A stretch of DNA of 12,625 bases from Actinomycetota bacterium (GTDB lineage: Bacteria; Actinomycetota; Thermoleophilia; UBA2241), in the NCBI GenBank assembly GCA_026392265.1, contig JAPLCL010000019.1, positions 1-12,625 on the forward strand. The letters run 5' to 3'. Below are positions 1 to 6,100 of this stretch, in pieces (the stretch's first letter is position 1; every line of letters begins with the position of its first letter). The notes under the pieces are model-generated. The model ran no database searches. It had not been told where the DNA came from and worked only from the letters and a program-made list of their open reading frames with translations. The position numbers and the translations under genes are program-made.

Positions 1-231
1 CTCCGTCATCAGCGCGACCATGTACGGCTGGGAGATGGTCTGGCCGAGACCGATGGGAAGAGGGGCGTCCATGTACGCCTTCTCACTCAGCTCGGGCGGC
101 ACAAACAGGTGACGCGGCACGGAGCGCATGGCGGCGAGCACGTCGTCGCTGTGCAGGCCGCGCGACACGAGTTGCTCCTCGACCATGCGCGCCCGTCGCA
201 CCCCGTAGTCGGCGGTGTCATTGCTCATCAT
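1..231 (-). CDS. pcm: Protein-L-isoaspartate O-methyltransferase, N-terminal part (cut by window edge)
   Basis: This is the first 76 or 77 codons of a leftward gene that runs off the left edge. The visible protein reads like the N-terminus of PIMT, the SAM-dependent enzyme that methylates isoaspartyl residues in damaged proteins to start their repair in the cytoplasm. The diagnostic stretch is RARMVEEQL near residue 12, SVPRHLFVP at 36-44, and PIGLGQTISQPYMVALMTE at 58-76, which is the conserved block just before the SAM-binding motif I. The SAM-binding fold itself lies outside the window. Two ATG codons are adjacent (231 and 228), with only a weak purine stretch upstream, so the exact start is open. 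It follows the DUF4126 gene by about 30 bp and is probably the last visible gene of the leftward operon that begins at 3823. The family assignment is confident; the substrate is assumed from the family. Confidence 0.88.
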   Translation of the reverse strand, partial: MMSNDTADYGVRRARMVEEQLVSRGLHSDDVLAAMRSVPRHLFVPPELSEKAYMDAPLPIGLGQTISQPYMVALMTE

Positions 232-259
232 CGTCTCGCGGCCCGTCACGCCGGGGCGG

Positions 260-835
260 CTACGCCCGCCGGCGCCGCATGGCGCGATACTTGGCTCTGC
301 GGCGCAGGCCGACACCCCAATACATGAAGCCGGTGAAGGCGACGATGCCGTAGCCGACCGGCGACACGATGAGCGTGAGCAGGACTCCGGCGAAGACCGC
401 GAGGTCCTCCCACAGGCTCATGAGCGTGAGGACGGCGTCGCTGGGCACGGTCTTGGGCCGCGTCAGACCCTTGACGTAGGTGGACGTCCACGCCGCACCC
501 GCGCCGACGACGGCGCCGACGACGACGCCCTGCCAGCCGAAAGGTATCGTGGCCGCCCCGACCACGGCCCCGACGACGAGCCGGTAGGGCATCATAAGCC
601 GGCTCTGCAGGCGGTCGAGCTTGGGGATCTTGTCGAAGCTCGACTCAAGGAGGGCGAGCACCACAAAGACGACGATCGCCAGCCAATGACTGAGAAACGA
701 GAACGTCGGATTGAGCCCCACGCCCCAGCCGAGCCTGGACACGATGCCGATGACGGCCAGCGTCATGGAAGCGCGGATCCCCGCCACGCTCCCCAGGCCC
801 AGCATCCGCCCCACGGCGAACACCCAGGCGGTCAT
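260..835 (-). CDS. DUF4126-type integral membrane protein
   Basis: A 191-residue membrane protein. After a short N-terminus it has the motif GSVAGIRASMTLAVIGIVSRLGW (quoted here only as its start; residues about 15-37), which matches what I know of DUF4126 proteins, where a G-R-A motif begins the first helix. Further hydrophobic segments lie near 50-63, 85-113 (glycine/valine-rich, with repeated VVGAVVGA), 139-160 and 160-172, and the C-terminus is a basic tail ending RRRRA. The ATG at 835 is preceded by GGAGG eight bases upstream, which fixes the start. It lies 30 bp after the DUF917 gene and 28-31 bp before pcm, all in the same direction, so co-transcription is likely. No function is established for the family; a transport or envelope role would be a guess. 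Family call from memory of sequence pattern, not a search. Confidence 0.75.
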   Translation of the reverse strand: MTAWVFAVGRMLGLGSVAGIRASMTLAVIGIVSRLGWGVGLNPTFSFLSHWLAIVVFVVLALLESSFDKIPKLDRLQSRLMMPYRLVVGAVVGAATIPFGWQGVVVGAVVGAGAAWTSTYVKGLTRPKTVPSDAVLTLMSLWEDLAVFAGVLLTLIVSPVGYGIVAFTGFMYWGVGLRRRAKYRAMRRRRA

Positions 836-865
836 GAAGGTGCCTCCATGACCCGATTGTACCTG

Positions 866-1972
866 CTAGCCGGCCCGAAGCCTGTTGTCCACCGGCCGGT
901 AGTCGACGGCGAAGCCGAAGTGGCGGGGTCCGAGCACGGCGACGCCATGCTCCGTGCGCCACGCGGCCGCGGCCGGCAGCCCCACGACGGTCACGGCCCG
1001 GCCGACTTCGTGGTGCGGGTTGGTGATGGGCTGGCCAGTCTCGCCGGAGAAGCAGCAGATCAGATCCGGTGCGGTCACGTCGGGCGCGCCGTCACGCCAG
1101 GCCATGAGGTTCTCGTTCTTGAACCAGACGCGGTAGGCGGCACCGGCGTCGGCACCCTGCCCGGCGATCTCGACCTCGCCCCACGTGAATCCGTCCTTCT
1201 CCTCCCACGAGAAAGCGGACACACGCCCGCGGAAGAGTACGCCACCGCCGCCGGCCGCGGCGGCCGCCGCAGCCGTGTCCTCGCCCGCCGCGGCGGCCTG
1301 GCGGAACGCCCGCCCCACGTCCCTCGACAGGGAGATGGCGCCCGGGATCACGATGTCCTTCATGCGTCCCCACGGCAGGGCGTGATCGGCGACCCACACG
1401 AGATTGCGGCTGGCGACCGCCAGAGCGCGCACCAGAGCCTCGGCGCGGCGGTCGTCGGCGACCACCGTGATGATGACGGTGTCGCCGAGCTCGTTGACCA
1501 CGGCCTGCGGAGCGATAGGCACGCCGTAAAGGTTGAACAGCGACTGCTCGATCTCCGGCACCGCGCGGCCGACGGGGTCGGCGTCCACTACCGGGAGCCC
1601 CAGCATGGCCGCCGGGTAGAACGCGTCGGCGATGCTGGTGCCGCCGAGCTCGCCGGTGATGAGGGCGCCGAACTCGCGGCCGAGGTGCTCGCCGAGGGCG
1701 CGTACGGCGAGCACACCGGGGTGTTCCGTGGACCAAGGCAGCCCCTCGTATGCCGCCTCGTCGCCGACGGTCAGACCGCCGACACCGTACGGGCAGGCGA
1801 CCAGGGCCTCGTCCGGCAGCTCGCGCGGCCCCGCGAGCGTCACGGCGCGCCCTTCTTCGTAGGCGCTCCTCATGAGCTCGCGGCCCTCCGCAAGCTCGCC
1901 GCCGCCGCCGCAGCCCATGATAGTGGCGCCGACGAGGATGTCGTCGATCTCTTCCCAGGTCAGCGTGTGCAT
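866..1972 (-). CDS. DUF917 / S-methyl-thiohydantoin desulfurase-family protein
   Basis: A 368-residue soluble protein of the DUF917 family (PF06032, named for S-methyl thiohydantoin desulfurase), proteins often found beside hydantoinase/oxoprolinase-type genes. Visible hallmarks are the N-terminal MGCGGGGE motif (residues 19-26), TGELGGTSIADAFYPAAMLG (106-125) and DADPVGRAVPE (130-140), which is the family's most recognisable block. The second half (245-360) contains the beta-rich domain with FSGETGQPITNPH at 308-320. An Ala/Gly-rich low-complexity stretch (226-244) sits in the middle, probably a linker. The ATG at 1972 has GGGAGGG five bases upstream. The gene starts 18 bp after the solute-binding protein gene, which suggests that the binding protein and this enzyme act on one substrate, perhaps a cyclic amide or amino-acid derivative. 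That link is inference; no hydantoinase A/B genes are visible here. Length is typical of the family. Confidence 0.85.
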   Translation of the reverse strand: MHTLTWEEIDDILVGATIMGCGGGGELAEGRELMRSAYEEGRAVTLAGPRELPDEALVACPYGVGGLTVGDEAAYEGLPWSTEHPGVLAVRALGEHLGREFGALITGELGGTSIADAFYPAAMLGLPVVDADPVGRAVPEIEQSLFNLYGVPIAPQAVVNELGDTVIITVVADDRRAEALVRALAVASRNLVWVADHALPWGRMKDIVIPGAISLSRDVGRAFRQAAAAGEDTAAAAAAAGGGGVLFRGRVSAFSWEEKDGFTWGEVEIAGQGADAGAAYRVWFKNENLMAWRDGAPDVTAPDLICCFSGETGQPITNPHHEVGRAVTVVGLPAAAAWRTEHGVAVLGPRHFGFAVDYRPVDNRLRAG

Positions 1973-1990
1973 CTCAGCCCTCCCGGCCGG

Positions 1991-3823
1991 TCATTCCTCG
2001 ACCGTGCGGCGGCGGCGCGAGCGCAGCACCAACATGACGATCAGCGCCACGACCACCGCCGCGACGGCGACGGCGACGAAGATCCCGGTGCTGCTCGACG
2101 ACGAGCTCGCCGCAACTCCGGGGGCGGGGCGCGCAAAGAGGTAGCTGTCGATGTTGTACTCGGTGTAGAGCACGGGCCCGTCTCCCGAGGGCGTCCTCAC
2201 CCAGCCCGTCCACCCGGGATCGGCGTAGGCCTCCAGCCATTCGGGGTAGGTGAGCGTGATGTACGGGCTCTCCTGGTACACGATCTGCTGCATCTTCCCG
2301 ATGAGCTCCTTGCGCGCCTGCGGATCGATGGTCGTCTGCTGCTGGTAGTAGAGCCGGTCGTACTCGGCATTGGTCCACTGAGTATCGCTCCACGAACCCA
2401 CCTGGGCCTTGGTGAGCACCGACAGGATGAAGTTGGGGTCGGGGTCGCTGTACCAGTACCAGAGGAAGAGGTCGTAGTCGGGGGCGAAGGTATCGCCCTT
2501 GAAGTTGTAGATCTTGTCGGTCAGGGCGCCTTCGTCGATGACCTGGTAGTCGATCTGCAGGCCGATCTTCTCCAGCCAGCCGGTGATGAGCTTGCCGACG
2601 ATCTGGTCGGTGGCCGACTGGGAGCGCGCGAACAGACGCAGCGTGATCGGCTGGCCGCGGACGTCGCGGACACCGTCGCCGTCGGTGTCCGTGTAGCCCG
2701 CGGCGTCGAGAGCCGCCTCGGCCTTCGCCGGATCGTAGGCGTAGAGCTGGTCGGCGGGCGGCTGCCAGTGGTAGTCCAGCGGCGGCTTGTAGTAGCCGGA
2801 GCGGACGATGGTCGTGGCCGGCGTGCCGTGTCCGTAGTAGGCGGTGTCCAGCACCGTCTGCTTGTCGATGGCCCAATTCAGGGCCTGCCGGAAGCGCGCG
2901 TCCTTCAGAACGGGGTTGCCCATCGAGGCTGCGCCCGTGTAGCAGTTGAAGCCCATATGGTTGAAGCCGTTGAGCACGCCACCGATGGCGCTGAGGTCCG
3001 GGGACGCGTCGAGGGTCTTGAACTGGGCCTGTGGGATGTCCCACGCCACCTGGAGGTTGCCGGACTTGAGGTCGGCGGCCATCGTGTCTGCGTTCTTGTA
3101 GAGGCTCCAGATGACCTCGTCGACCTTGGGAGCGCCGCGCCAGTAGTCTTTATTGGCCACGGCGCGCACGTACCCGCCGCGCTTCCACTCCACGACCTGG
3201 AACGGCCCGGTGCCGACGATCGGCGGCTCGTTGGTGAAGCTCTTGGCGGCCGCCTCACCGCTGACCTTGGACCAGATGTGCTCGGGCATGATCCAGACGA
3301 TCATGCCCAGCATGTTGGCCTTGGGCTTGGAGCAGACGAAGCGGACGGTGTAGTCGTCCACAGCCTCGATCTTATCGATGAAGTCCGTGTAGCTCGTGAA
3401 GTTGCCCATCTGATGCTTGATGACGTACTCGAAGGTGAAGACGACGTCCTTGGACGTGAACGGCACGCCGTCCTGCCACTTGACGCCCTCGCGGAGCTTG
3501 AAGGTCCAGACCTTGCCGTCGGGCGAGTGCGACCAGCTCGTGGCCAGCTCGGGCACGGGCTGCAGGTCGCTCGCCCTGAAGCCCACGAGGAAGTCGTAGT
3601 TGAGGTGGAATATCTCCAGCGACGAGGTCTCGTAGCCGATGAAGGGGTTCAGGTTATCGGGCTCGGCCGTCCAGCCCACATGCAGCGTGGTCTTGCCGGC
3701 GGGCGAGGGCGAGGCGTCGGCGCCGAAGGCGCCGCCGACGCCCCAGGCGAGCCCCCCGACGAGCACGGCAGCCAGAGCGAGCAGCAGGCCGCCGCGCAAC
3801 GAGCGCGGAGTGATCCTTTTCAT
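1991..3823 (-). CDS. ABC-type solute-binding protein, family 5 (peptide/nickel type), with C-terminal membrane anchor
   Basis: A 610-residue extracellular binding protein of the DppA/OppA type (SBP family 5). A positively charged N-terminus and hydrophobic helix (residues 11-33) form the signal sequence. The mature domain opens with LHVGWTAEPDNLNPFIG (47-63) and contains the family block WTFKLREGVKWQDGVPFTSKD around residues 105-126 (given only partly here), both typical. A DTDGDGVRD loop in the middle resembles a calcium-binding loop common in relatives. Unusually, the C-terminus has a run of six serines (573-578), a hydrophobic helix (580-599) and the basic tail RSRRRR, so the protein appears tethered by its C-terminus instead of by a lipobox; I see no lipoprotein cysteine. 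No permease or ATPase genes are adjacent. The ATG at 3823 has GGGGGAG just upstream. First gene of the leftward operon and opposite a TetR regulator. The ligand cannot be read from sequence. Confidence 0.92.
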   Translation of the reverse strand: MKRITPRSLRGGLLLALAAVLVGGLAWGVGGAFGADASPSPAGKTTLHVGWTAEPDNLNPFIGYETSSLEIFHLNYDFLVGFRASDLQPVPELATSWSHSPDGKVWTFKLREGVKWQDGVPFTSKDVVFTFEYVIKHQMGNFTSYTDFIDKIEAVDDYTVRFVCSKPKANMLGMIVWIMPEHIWSKVSGEAAAKSFTNEPPIVGTGPFQVVEWKRGGYVRAVANKDYWRGAPKVDEVIWSLYKNADTMAADLKSGNLQVAWDIPQAQFKTLDASPDLSAIGGVLNGFNHMGFNCYTGAASMGNPVLKDARFRQALNWAIDKQTVLDTAYYGHGTPATTIVRSGYYKPPLDYHWQPPADQLYAYDPAKAEAALDAAGYTDTDGDGVRDVRGQPITLRLFARSQSATDQIVGKLITGWLEKIGLQIDYQVIDEGALTDKIYNFKGDTFAPDYDLFLWYWYSDPDPNFILSVLTKAQVGSWSDTQWTNAEYDRLYYQQQTTIDPQARKELIGKMQQIVYQESPYITLTYPEWLEAYADPGWTGWVRTPSGDGPVLYTEYNIDSYLFARPAPGVAASSSSSSTGIFVAVAVAAVVVALIVMLVLRSRRRRTVEE

Positions 3824-3868
3824 GTCTCCCCCAAAGCGTCTCGAGTGCGCAGCAGCGAAACGGACGAG

Positions 3869-3886
3869 GCCCGGCGCGAACCGGGC
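3869..3886 (-). other. Short hairpin in the 5' leader of the binding-protein gene
   Basis: GCCCGG and CCGGGC pair in a 6-bp stem around a six-base loop. It lies between the predicted transcription start (about 3892) and the start codon at 3823, so it would be in the leader RNA. Its role is unknown and it could be a chance structure in GC-rich DNA. Confidence 0.3.
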
Positions 3887-3888
3887 GG

Positions 3889-3894
3889 TACAAT
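3889..3894 (+). promoter_or_regulatory. Candidate -10 element of the TetR-family gene
   Basis: TACAAT matches five of six consensus -10 bases and would place the transcript start near 3901, about 47 bases before the GTG start at 3948. No good -35 is seen near 3866-3871. It overlaps the palindrome at 3892-3903, consistent with autoregulation. Confidence 0.4.
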
Positions 3895-3903
3895 GTCGAC
3901 GTT
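3892..3903. promoter_or_regulatory. Imperfect palindrome, candidate operator for the TetR-family regulator
   Basis: AATGTCGACGTT is a 12-bp palindrome with one mismatched pair, centred in the 124-bp gap between the divergent TetR and binding-protein genes. It overlaps the candidate -10 boxes of both directions (3889-3894 rightward, 3899-3904 leftward). This is the classic position for a TetR operator that represses both its own gene and its target. Seen directly as a palindrome; binding is inferred. Confidence 0.45.
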
Positions 3904-3926
3904 AGGAGGACCCAGCCGCCTGTCAA
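3899..3926 (-). promoter_or_regulatory. Sigma70-like promoter of the binding-protein operon
   Basis: On the minus strand a perfect TTGACA (3926-3921) is followed after 16 bases by TAACGT (3904-3899). Transcription would begin near 3892 and give a leader of about 69 bases to the ATG at 3823. The -35 is a full match; the -10 is weak (TA...T), which fits a regulated promoter. Confidence 0.5.
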
Positions 3927-3947
3927 GGGCAGTAATTCGAGGATGAC

Positions 3948-4619
3948 GTGAGCGACACGCCTGAGAAGCGCCGCCGCGGACGACCGCGACTCAACTCCGA
4001 TCCACAAGGACCGCTCGACGAGTGGATCGCGGGGCTGTCGCCGACCGCCCTGCACATCGTCGATGTGGCGCGCGGCATGCTGCTCGAGAAGGGTTATGAC
4101 GCGGTCACGCTGGAGGCTGTGGCGTTGGAGGCGAACGTCGACCCCTCCACCGTGCGCCGCCAGTTCGTCAGCAAGGCTGGCCTGCTGCACGCGGTCTTTG
4201 ACCGCATGCAGGCCGAGCCCTGGGAGGCACTGGTGGAGCGCGTCAAGGACATCCCCGCGCCGCAAGAGCGCTTGTACGCGTACATCAGCGGCCTGGGTGC
4301 ACTTGTCGAAGGCGGGCAGAGCGCCGTGGGCATCTCCGAGGTGCTGGCCCGGGGCCTGCGCGACCCGGTGCTGCGCGGCAAGATCGCCGCCGACTACGAC
4401 ATCGCCCGAGACGGCACCCTGGAGCTCGGCGAGCTGGAGGCCGGCGAGGATAGGGAACTGGCACGCCGGCAGCACGCTCTCGCCAGCCTCATCGTCGCCG
4501 CTATCGACGGCCTCTCCCTGCAGGTAGCCGCCGACCCCGACGGTGTGGACCAGGATCTCGTCTTCGAGATACTGGCCGACATGGTGCGGCACTGGCTGCG
4601 CGGCGAAGCTGGGGGCTGA
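3948..4619 (+). CDS. TetR-family transcriptional regulator
   Basis: A 223-residue regulator. The start is GTG at 3948 with GAGG five bases before it. Residues 7-16 (KRRRGRPRLN) form a basic, AT-hook-like tail in front of the DNA-binding domain. The TetR_N helix-turn-helix spans about 33-80, with ARGMLLEKGYDAVTLEAVAL leading into the recognition helix around DPSTVRRQFVSKAGLL (65-80), a good match to the family. The C-terminal half (90-223) is an alpha-helical ligand and dimer domain with no recognisable specificity. It is transcribed away from the binding-protein/DUF917 operon, and a palindrome lies across both promoters, so it probably represses that operon and itself until an effector, perhaps the imported substrate, binds. 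The family call is firm; the target is inferred from position. Confidence 0.88.
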   Translation: MSDTPEKRRRGRPRLNSDPQGPLDEWIAGLSPTALHIVDVARGMLLEKGYDAVTLEAVALEANVDPSTVRRQFVSKAGLLHAVFDRMQAEPWEALVERVKDIPAPQERLYAYISGLGALVEGGQSAVGISEVLARGLRDPVLRGKIAADYDIARDGTLELGELEAGEDRELARRQHALASLIVAAIDGLSLQVAADPDGVDQDLVFEILADMVRHWLRGEAGG

Positions 4620-4634
4620 GCCGAGCCCGACGCT

Positions 4635-5084
4635 TCAGAGCTCGACGTCGTTCAGATGCAGGACCGCATGCGGGCTGCCCGCGAGCGCCCGCACGAGGCG
4701 CGCGTCCGCGGTGACGAGCGGCAGCCGCTCCTCGTTGGCCAGCGCCACATAGACCGCGTCGTAGGCGGAGATGCCGTACTGAAGGGCGAGCCCAAGCGCC
4801 TCGAACACCGACGCCGGCGACTGCAGCCGTTCCACCGGCAACCGAAGCGTTCTGATGAGAGCCGCGGCGCAGGTCTCAGCTTCCAGGCGACCACGGCGCA
4901 CGGCCTTGACGAAGCCGCTCGCGCACTCCACGTCGAAGAGCGCCGGGGCCACAAGTCGGGCTCGCCCCAGCGCCTGCAATGCGATGAGCCGCGCCGCCGC
5001 CGCGGCACCCGGCTCCTCGAGGGAGAGAGCCAGCGCGACACTGGCGTCGAGAACGCAGCCGCGGTCAACGCGGTTCGATCTCAC
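4635..5084 (-). CDS. vapC: PIN-domain ribonuclease toxin (VapC family)
   Basis: A 149-residue toxin of a type II toxin-antitoxin pair. PIN-domain VapC toxins are metal-dependent RNases that usually cut tRNA or rRNA and stop translation. The acidic catalytic residues are all present in order: D13 in VLDASVALAL, E53 in LFDVECASGF, D109 in SAYDAVYVALA, and D127 in VTADARLV. The usual start is GTG at 5084, which overlaps the 3' end of the antitoxin gene (stop at 5065) by 20 bases, as is common for coupled translation. A few N-terminal residues before the DAS motif make the exact start slightly uncertain. It ends 15 bp from the converging TetR gene. Intact, so presumably functional. Target RNA unknown. 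Confidence 0.88.
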   Translation of the reverse strand: MRSNRVDRGCVLDASVALALSLEEPGAAAAARLIALQALGRARLVAPALFDVECASGFVKAVRRGRLEAETCAAALIRTLRLPVERLQSPASVFEALGLALQYGISAYDAVYVALANEERLPLVTADARLVRALAGSPHAVLHLNDVEL

Positions 5085-5322
5085 CGCGGTCCTCCCGAAT
5101 GAGGCCGGCGGCGTAGCCCGCAGGAACCGGGGGCAGCGACTCCCGAATAACCCGGAGTTGCTCGAGTATCTCCATCGTCTCGGCCCCCCGATCGCAAGCC
5201 GCCACTCCGGACTCCAGCAGGTCGATCACCTCGGCAGACAGCGAACGGTGTTCGGCCTCTGCGCATGCCTGGAGCTTCCGGTACAGCTCGTCGGGGACGT
5301 TGCGAACGTGCAGTGTAGCCAT
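5065..5322 (-). CDS. vapB: Ribbon-helix-helix antitoxin (FitA/VapB-like)
   Basis: An 85-residue antitoxin. Residues 1-36 (MATLHVRNVPDELYRKLQAC and the following helix with RSLSAEVIDLLE) match the Arc-type ribbon-helix-helix of FitA-like antitoxins, which dimerise and bind the operon's own operator. The C-terminal half (50-85) would wrap the PIN toxin and block its active site. The ATG at 5322 is chosen because GGAGGAG lies about eight bases upstream and homology begins exactly there; the frame stays open further upstream but without family similarity. The gene overlaps the toxin start by 20 bases. An inverted repeat overlaps the predicted -35 box, the expected arrangement for autoregulation by the toxin-antitoxin complex. 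High confidence in the family; FitA versus VapB naming is arbitrary. Confidence 0.85.
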   Translation of the reverse strand: MATLHVRNVPDELYRKLQACAEAEHRSLSAEVIDLLESGVAACDRGAETMEILEQLRVIRESLPPVPAGYAAGLIREDRGEIEPR

Positions 5323-5346
5323 GGCTGATCTCCTCCCTTCGGAGGG

Positions 5347-5375
5347 ACCATACCCACGTTGGTTGCATTCTGCAA
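5347..5375 (-). promoter_or_regulatory. Candidate promoter of the toxin-antitoxin operon
   Basis: On the minus strand TTGCAG (5375-5370) and TATGGT (5352-5347) are separated by 17 bases. Transcription would start near 5340, about 18 bases before the antitoxin ATG at 5322 and just upstream of its Shine-Dalgarno. The -10 is fair and the -35 weak. Confidence 0.4.
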
Positions 5376-5376
5376 C
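5362..5376. promoter_or_regulatory. Inverted repeat, candidate toxin-antitoxin operator
   Basis: GTTGCA and TGCAAC form perfect 6-bp arms around a 3-base centre. The repeat covers the candidate -35 of the antitoxin promoter, so binding by the antitoxin or the toxin-antitoxin complex would block transcription. Binding is inferred. Confidence 0.45.
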
Positions 5377-5477
5377 ATCATTGGAAGGAATGTCATGGCC
5401 GGGCACACACATGAGAGCAGAGTAGCAGCCGCCCGGCTGCGGAAACAGGCTCCCAATGACCTCTCGAGGTGGACGTT

Positions 5478-5516
5478 GCGTGGGGCGGGCGGCCCTTCCG
5501 GCCGCCCGCCCCACGC
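5478..5516 (-). terminator. Strong hairpin after the malic enzyme-fumarase operon
   Basis: GCGTGGGGCGGGCGGCC and its exact complement form a 17-bp perfect stem with a five-base loop, beginning 10 bases after the stop codon of the fumarase beta gene. There is no clear U-run on the leftward strand, so it may act as a stem-only terminator or as a 3' RNA-stabilising structure. It also separates the operon from the toxin-antitoxin promoter downstream. Confidence 0.65.
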
Positions 5517-5525
5517 GCTCGCACC

Positions 5526-6083
5526 TCAGACGGTCTTCGCGTACCGCTTGCGCCCTTCGGCGTACAGGTCGCCGCCGTGGCAGTCGTTGACGACGATCGC
5601 AGGGAAGTCCTTGACCTCGAGACGCGCCACGGCCTCGGCGCCGAGCTCCGGATAGGCGATCACCTGGTTACCGACGATGCTCTTCGCCAGCAGAGCGCCG
5701 GCCCCGCCGGTGGCGGCGAAGTACACGGCCGTGTGCTCACGCATCGCGTCCTTGACCTCCTGCGTGCGCAGGCCCTTGCCGATCATGCCCTTGAGGCCGT
5801 GCCGCATGAGCAGAGGCGCGTAGGCGTCCATGCGGCCGCTGGTGGTCGGGCCGGCCGAACCGATGACGTTGCCGGGCTTGGCCGGGCTCGGCCCCATGTA
5901 GTACACGACCGCGCCCTTGAGCTCGAACGGCAGCTCCTCGCCGGCCTCGATGAGCGCGACGAGCCGTTTGTGGGCGGCATCGCGCGCCTGATAGATGACC
6001 CCGCTGATCAGGACGGCGTCGCCGGCCCGCAGATCCCTCACGACGTCGTCGGCGAGAGGAGTAGTGAGGTTCTTGGCAGCCAT
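5526..6083 (-). CDS. fumB: Fumarate hydratase class I (Fe-S), beta subunit
   Basis: A 185-residue protein matching the C-terminal (beta) half of class I fumarases and tartrate dehydratases, which reversibly hydrate fumarate to malate in the cytoplasm. Motifs include SGVIYQARDAAHKRL (27-41), PGNVIGSAGPTTSGRMD (70-86), MIGKG (100-104), ATGGAGALLAKSI (124-136) and FPAIVVNDCHGGDLY (160-174). The ATG at 6083 is preferred: GGGGAGG lies nine bases upstream. An in-frame GTG nine bases earlier is too close to that ribosome site. Length is normal for the subunit. It begins 17 bases after the alpha-subunit stop and ends the operon. The symbol is used for the two-subunit beta chain, not the E. coli single-chain enzyme. 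It may also be a related dehydratase (tartrate, mesaconate); the pairing with malic enzyme favours fumarase. Confidence 0.88.
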   Translation of the reverse strand: MAAKNLTTPLADDVVRDLRAGDAVLISGVIYQARDAAHKRLVALIEAGEELPFELKGAVVYYMGPSPAKPGNVIGSAGPTTSGRMDAYAPLLMRHGLKGMIGKGLRTQEVKDAMREHTAVYFAATGGAGALLAKSIVGNQVIAYPELGAEAVARLEVKDFPAIVVNDCHGGDLYAEGRKRYAKTV

Positions 6084-6100
6084 CGGGCTCACCCTCCCCT

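Noticed and set aside
215..3946. A 1243-codon open frame on the plus strand
   Set aside because: It is antisense to the DUF4126, DUF917 and binding-protein genes, has a His/Arg/Gly/Asp-rich composition without family motifs, and starts inside pcm. High-GC DNA commonly leaves the strand opposite a real gene open.
5331..5346. Hairpin hiding the antitoxin Shine-Dalgarno (CCTCC/GGAGG)
   Set aside because: The pairing is only 5 bp, and the predicted transcript start near 5340 would leave one arm outside the RNA.
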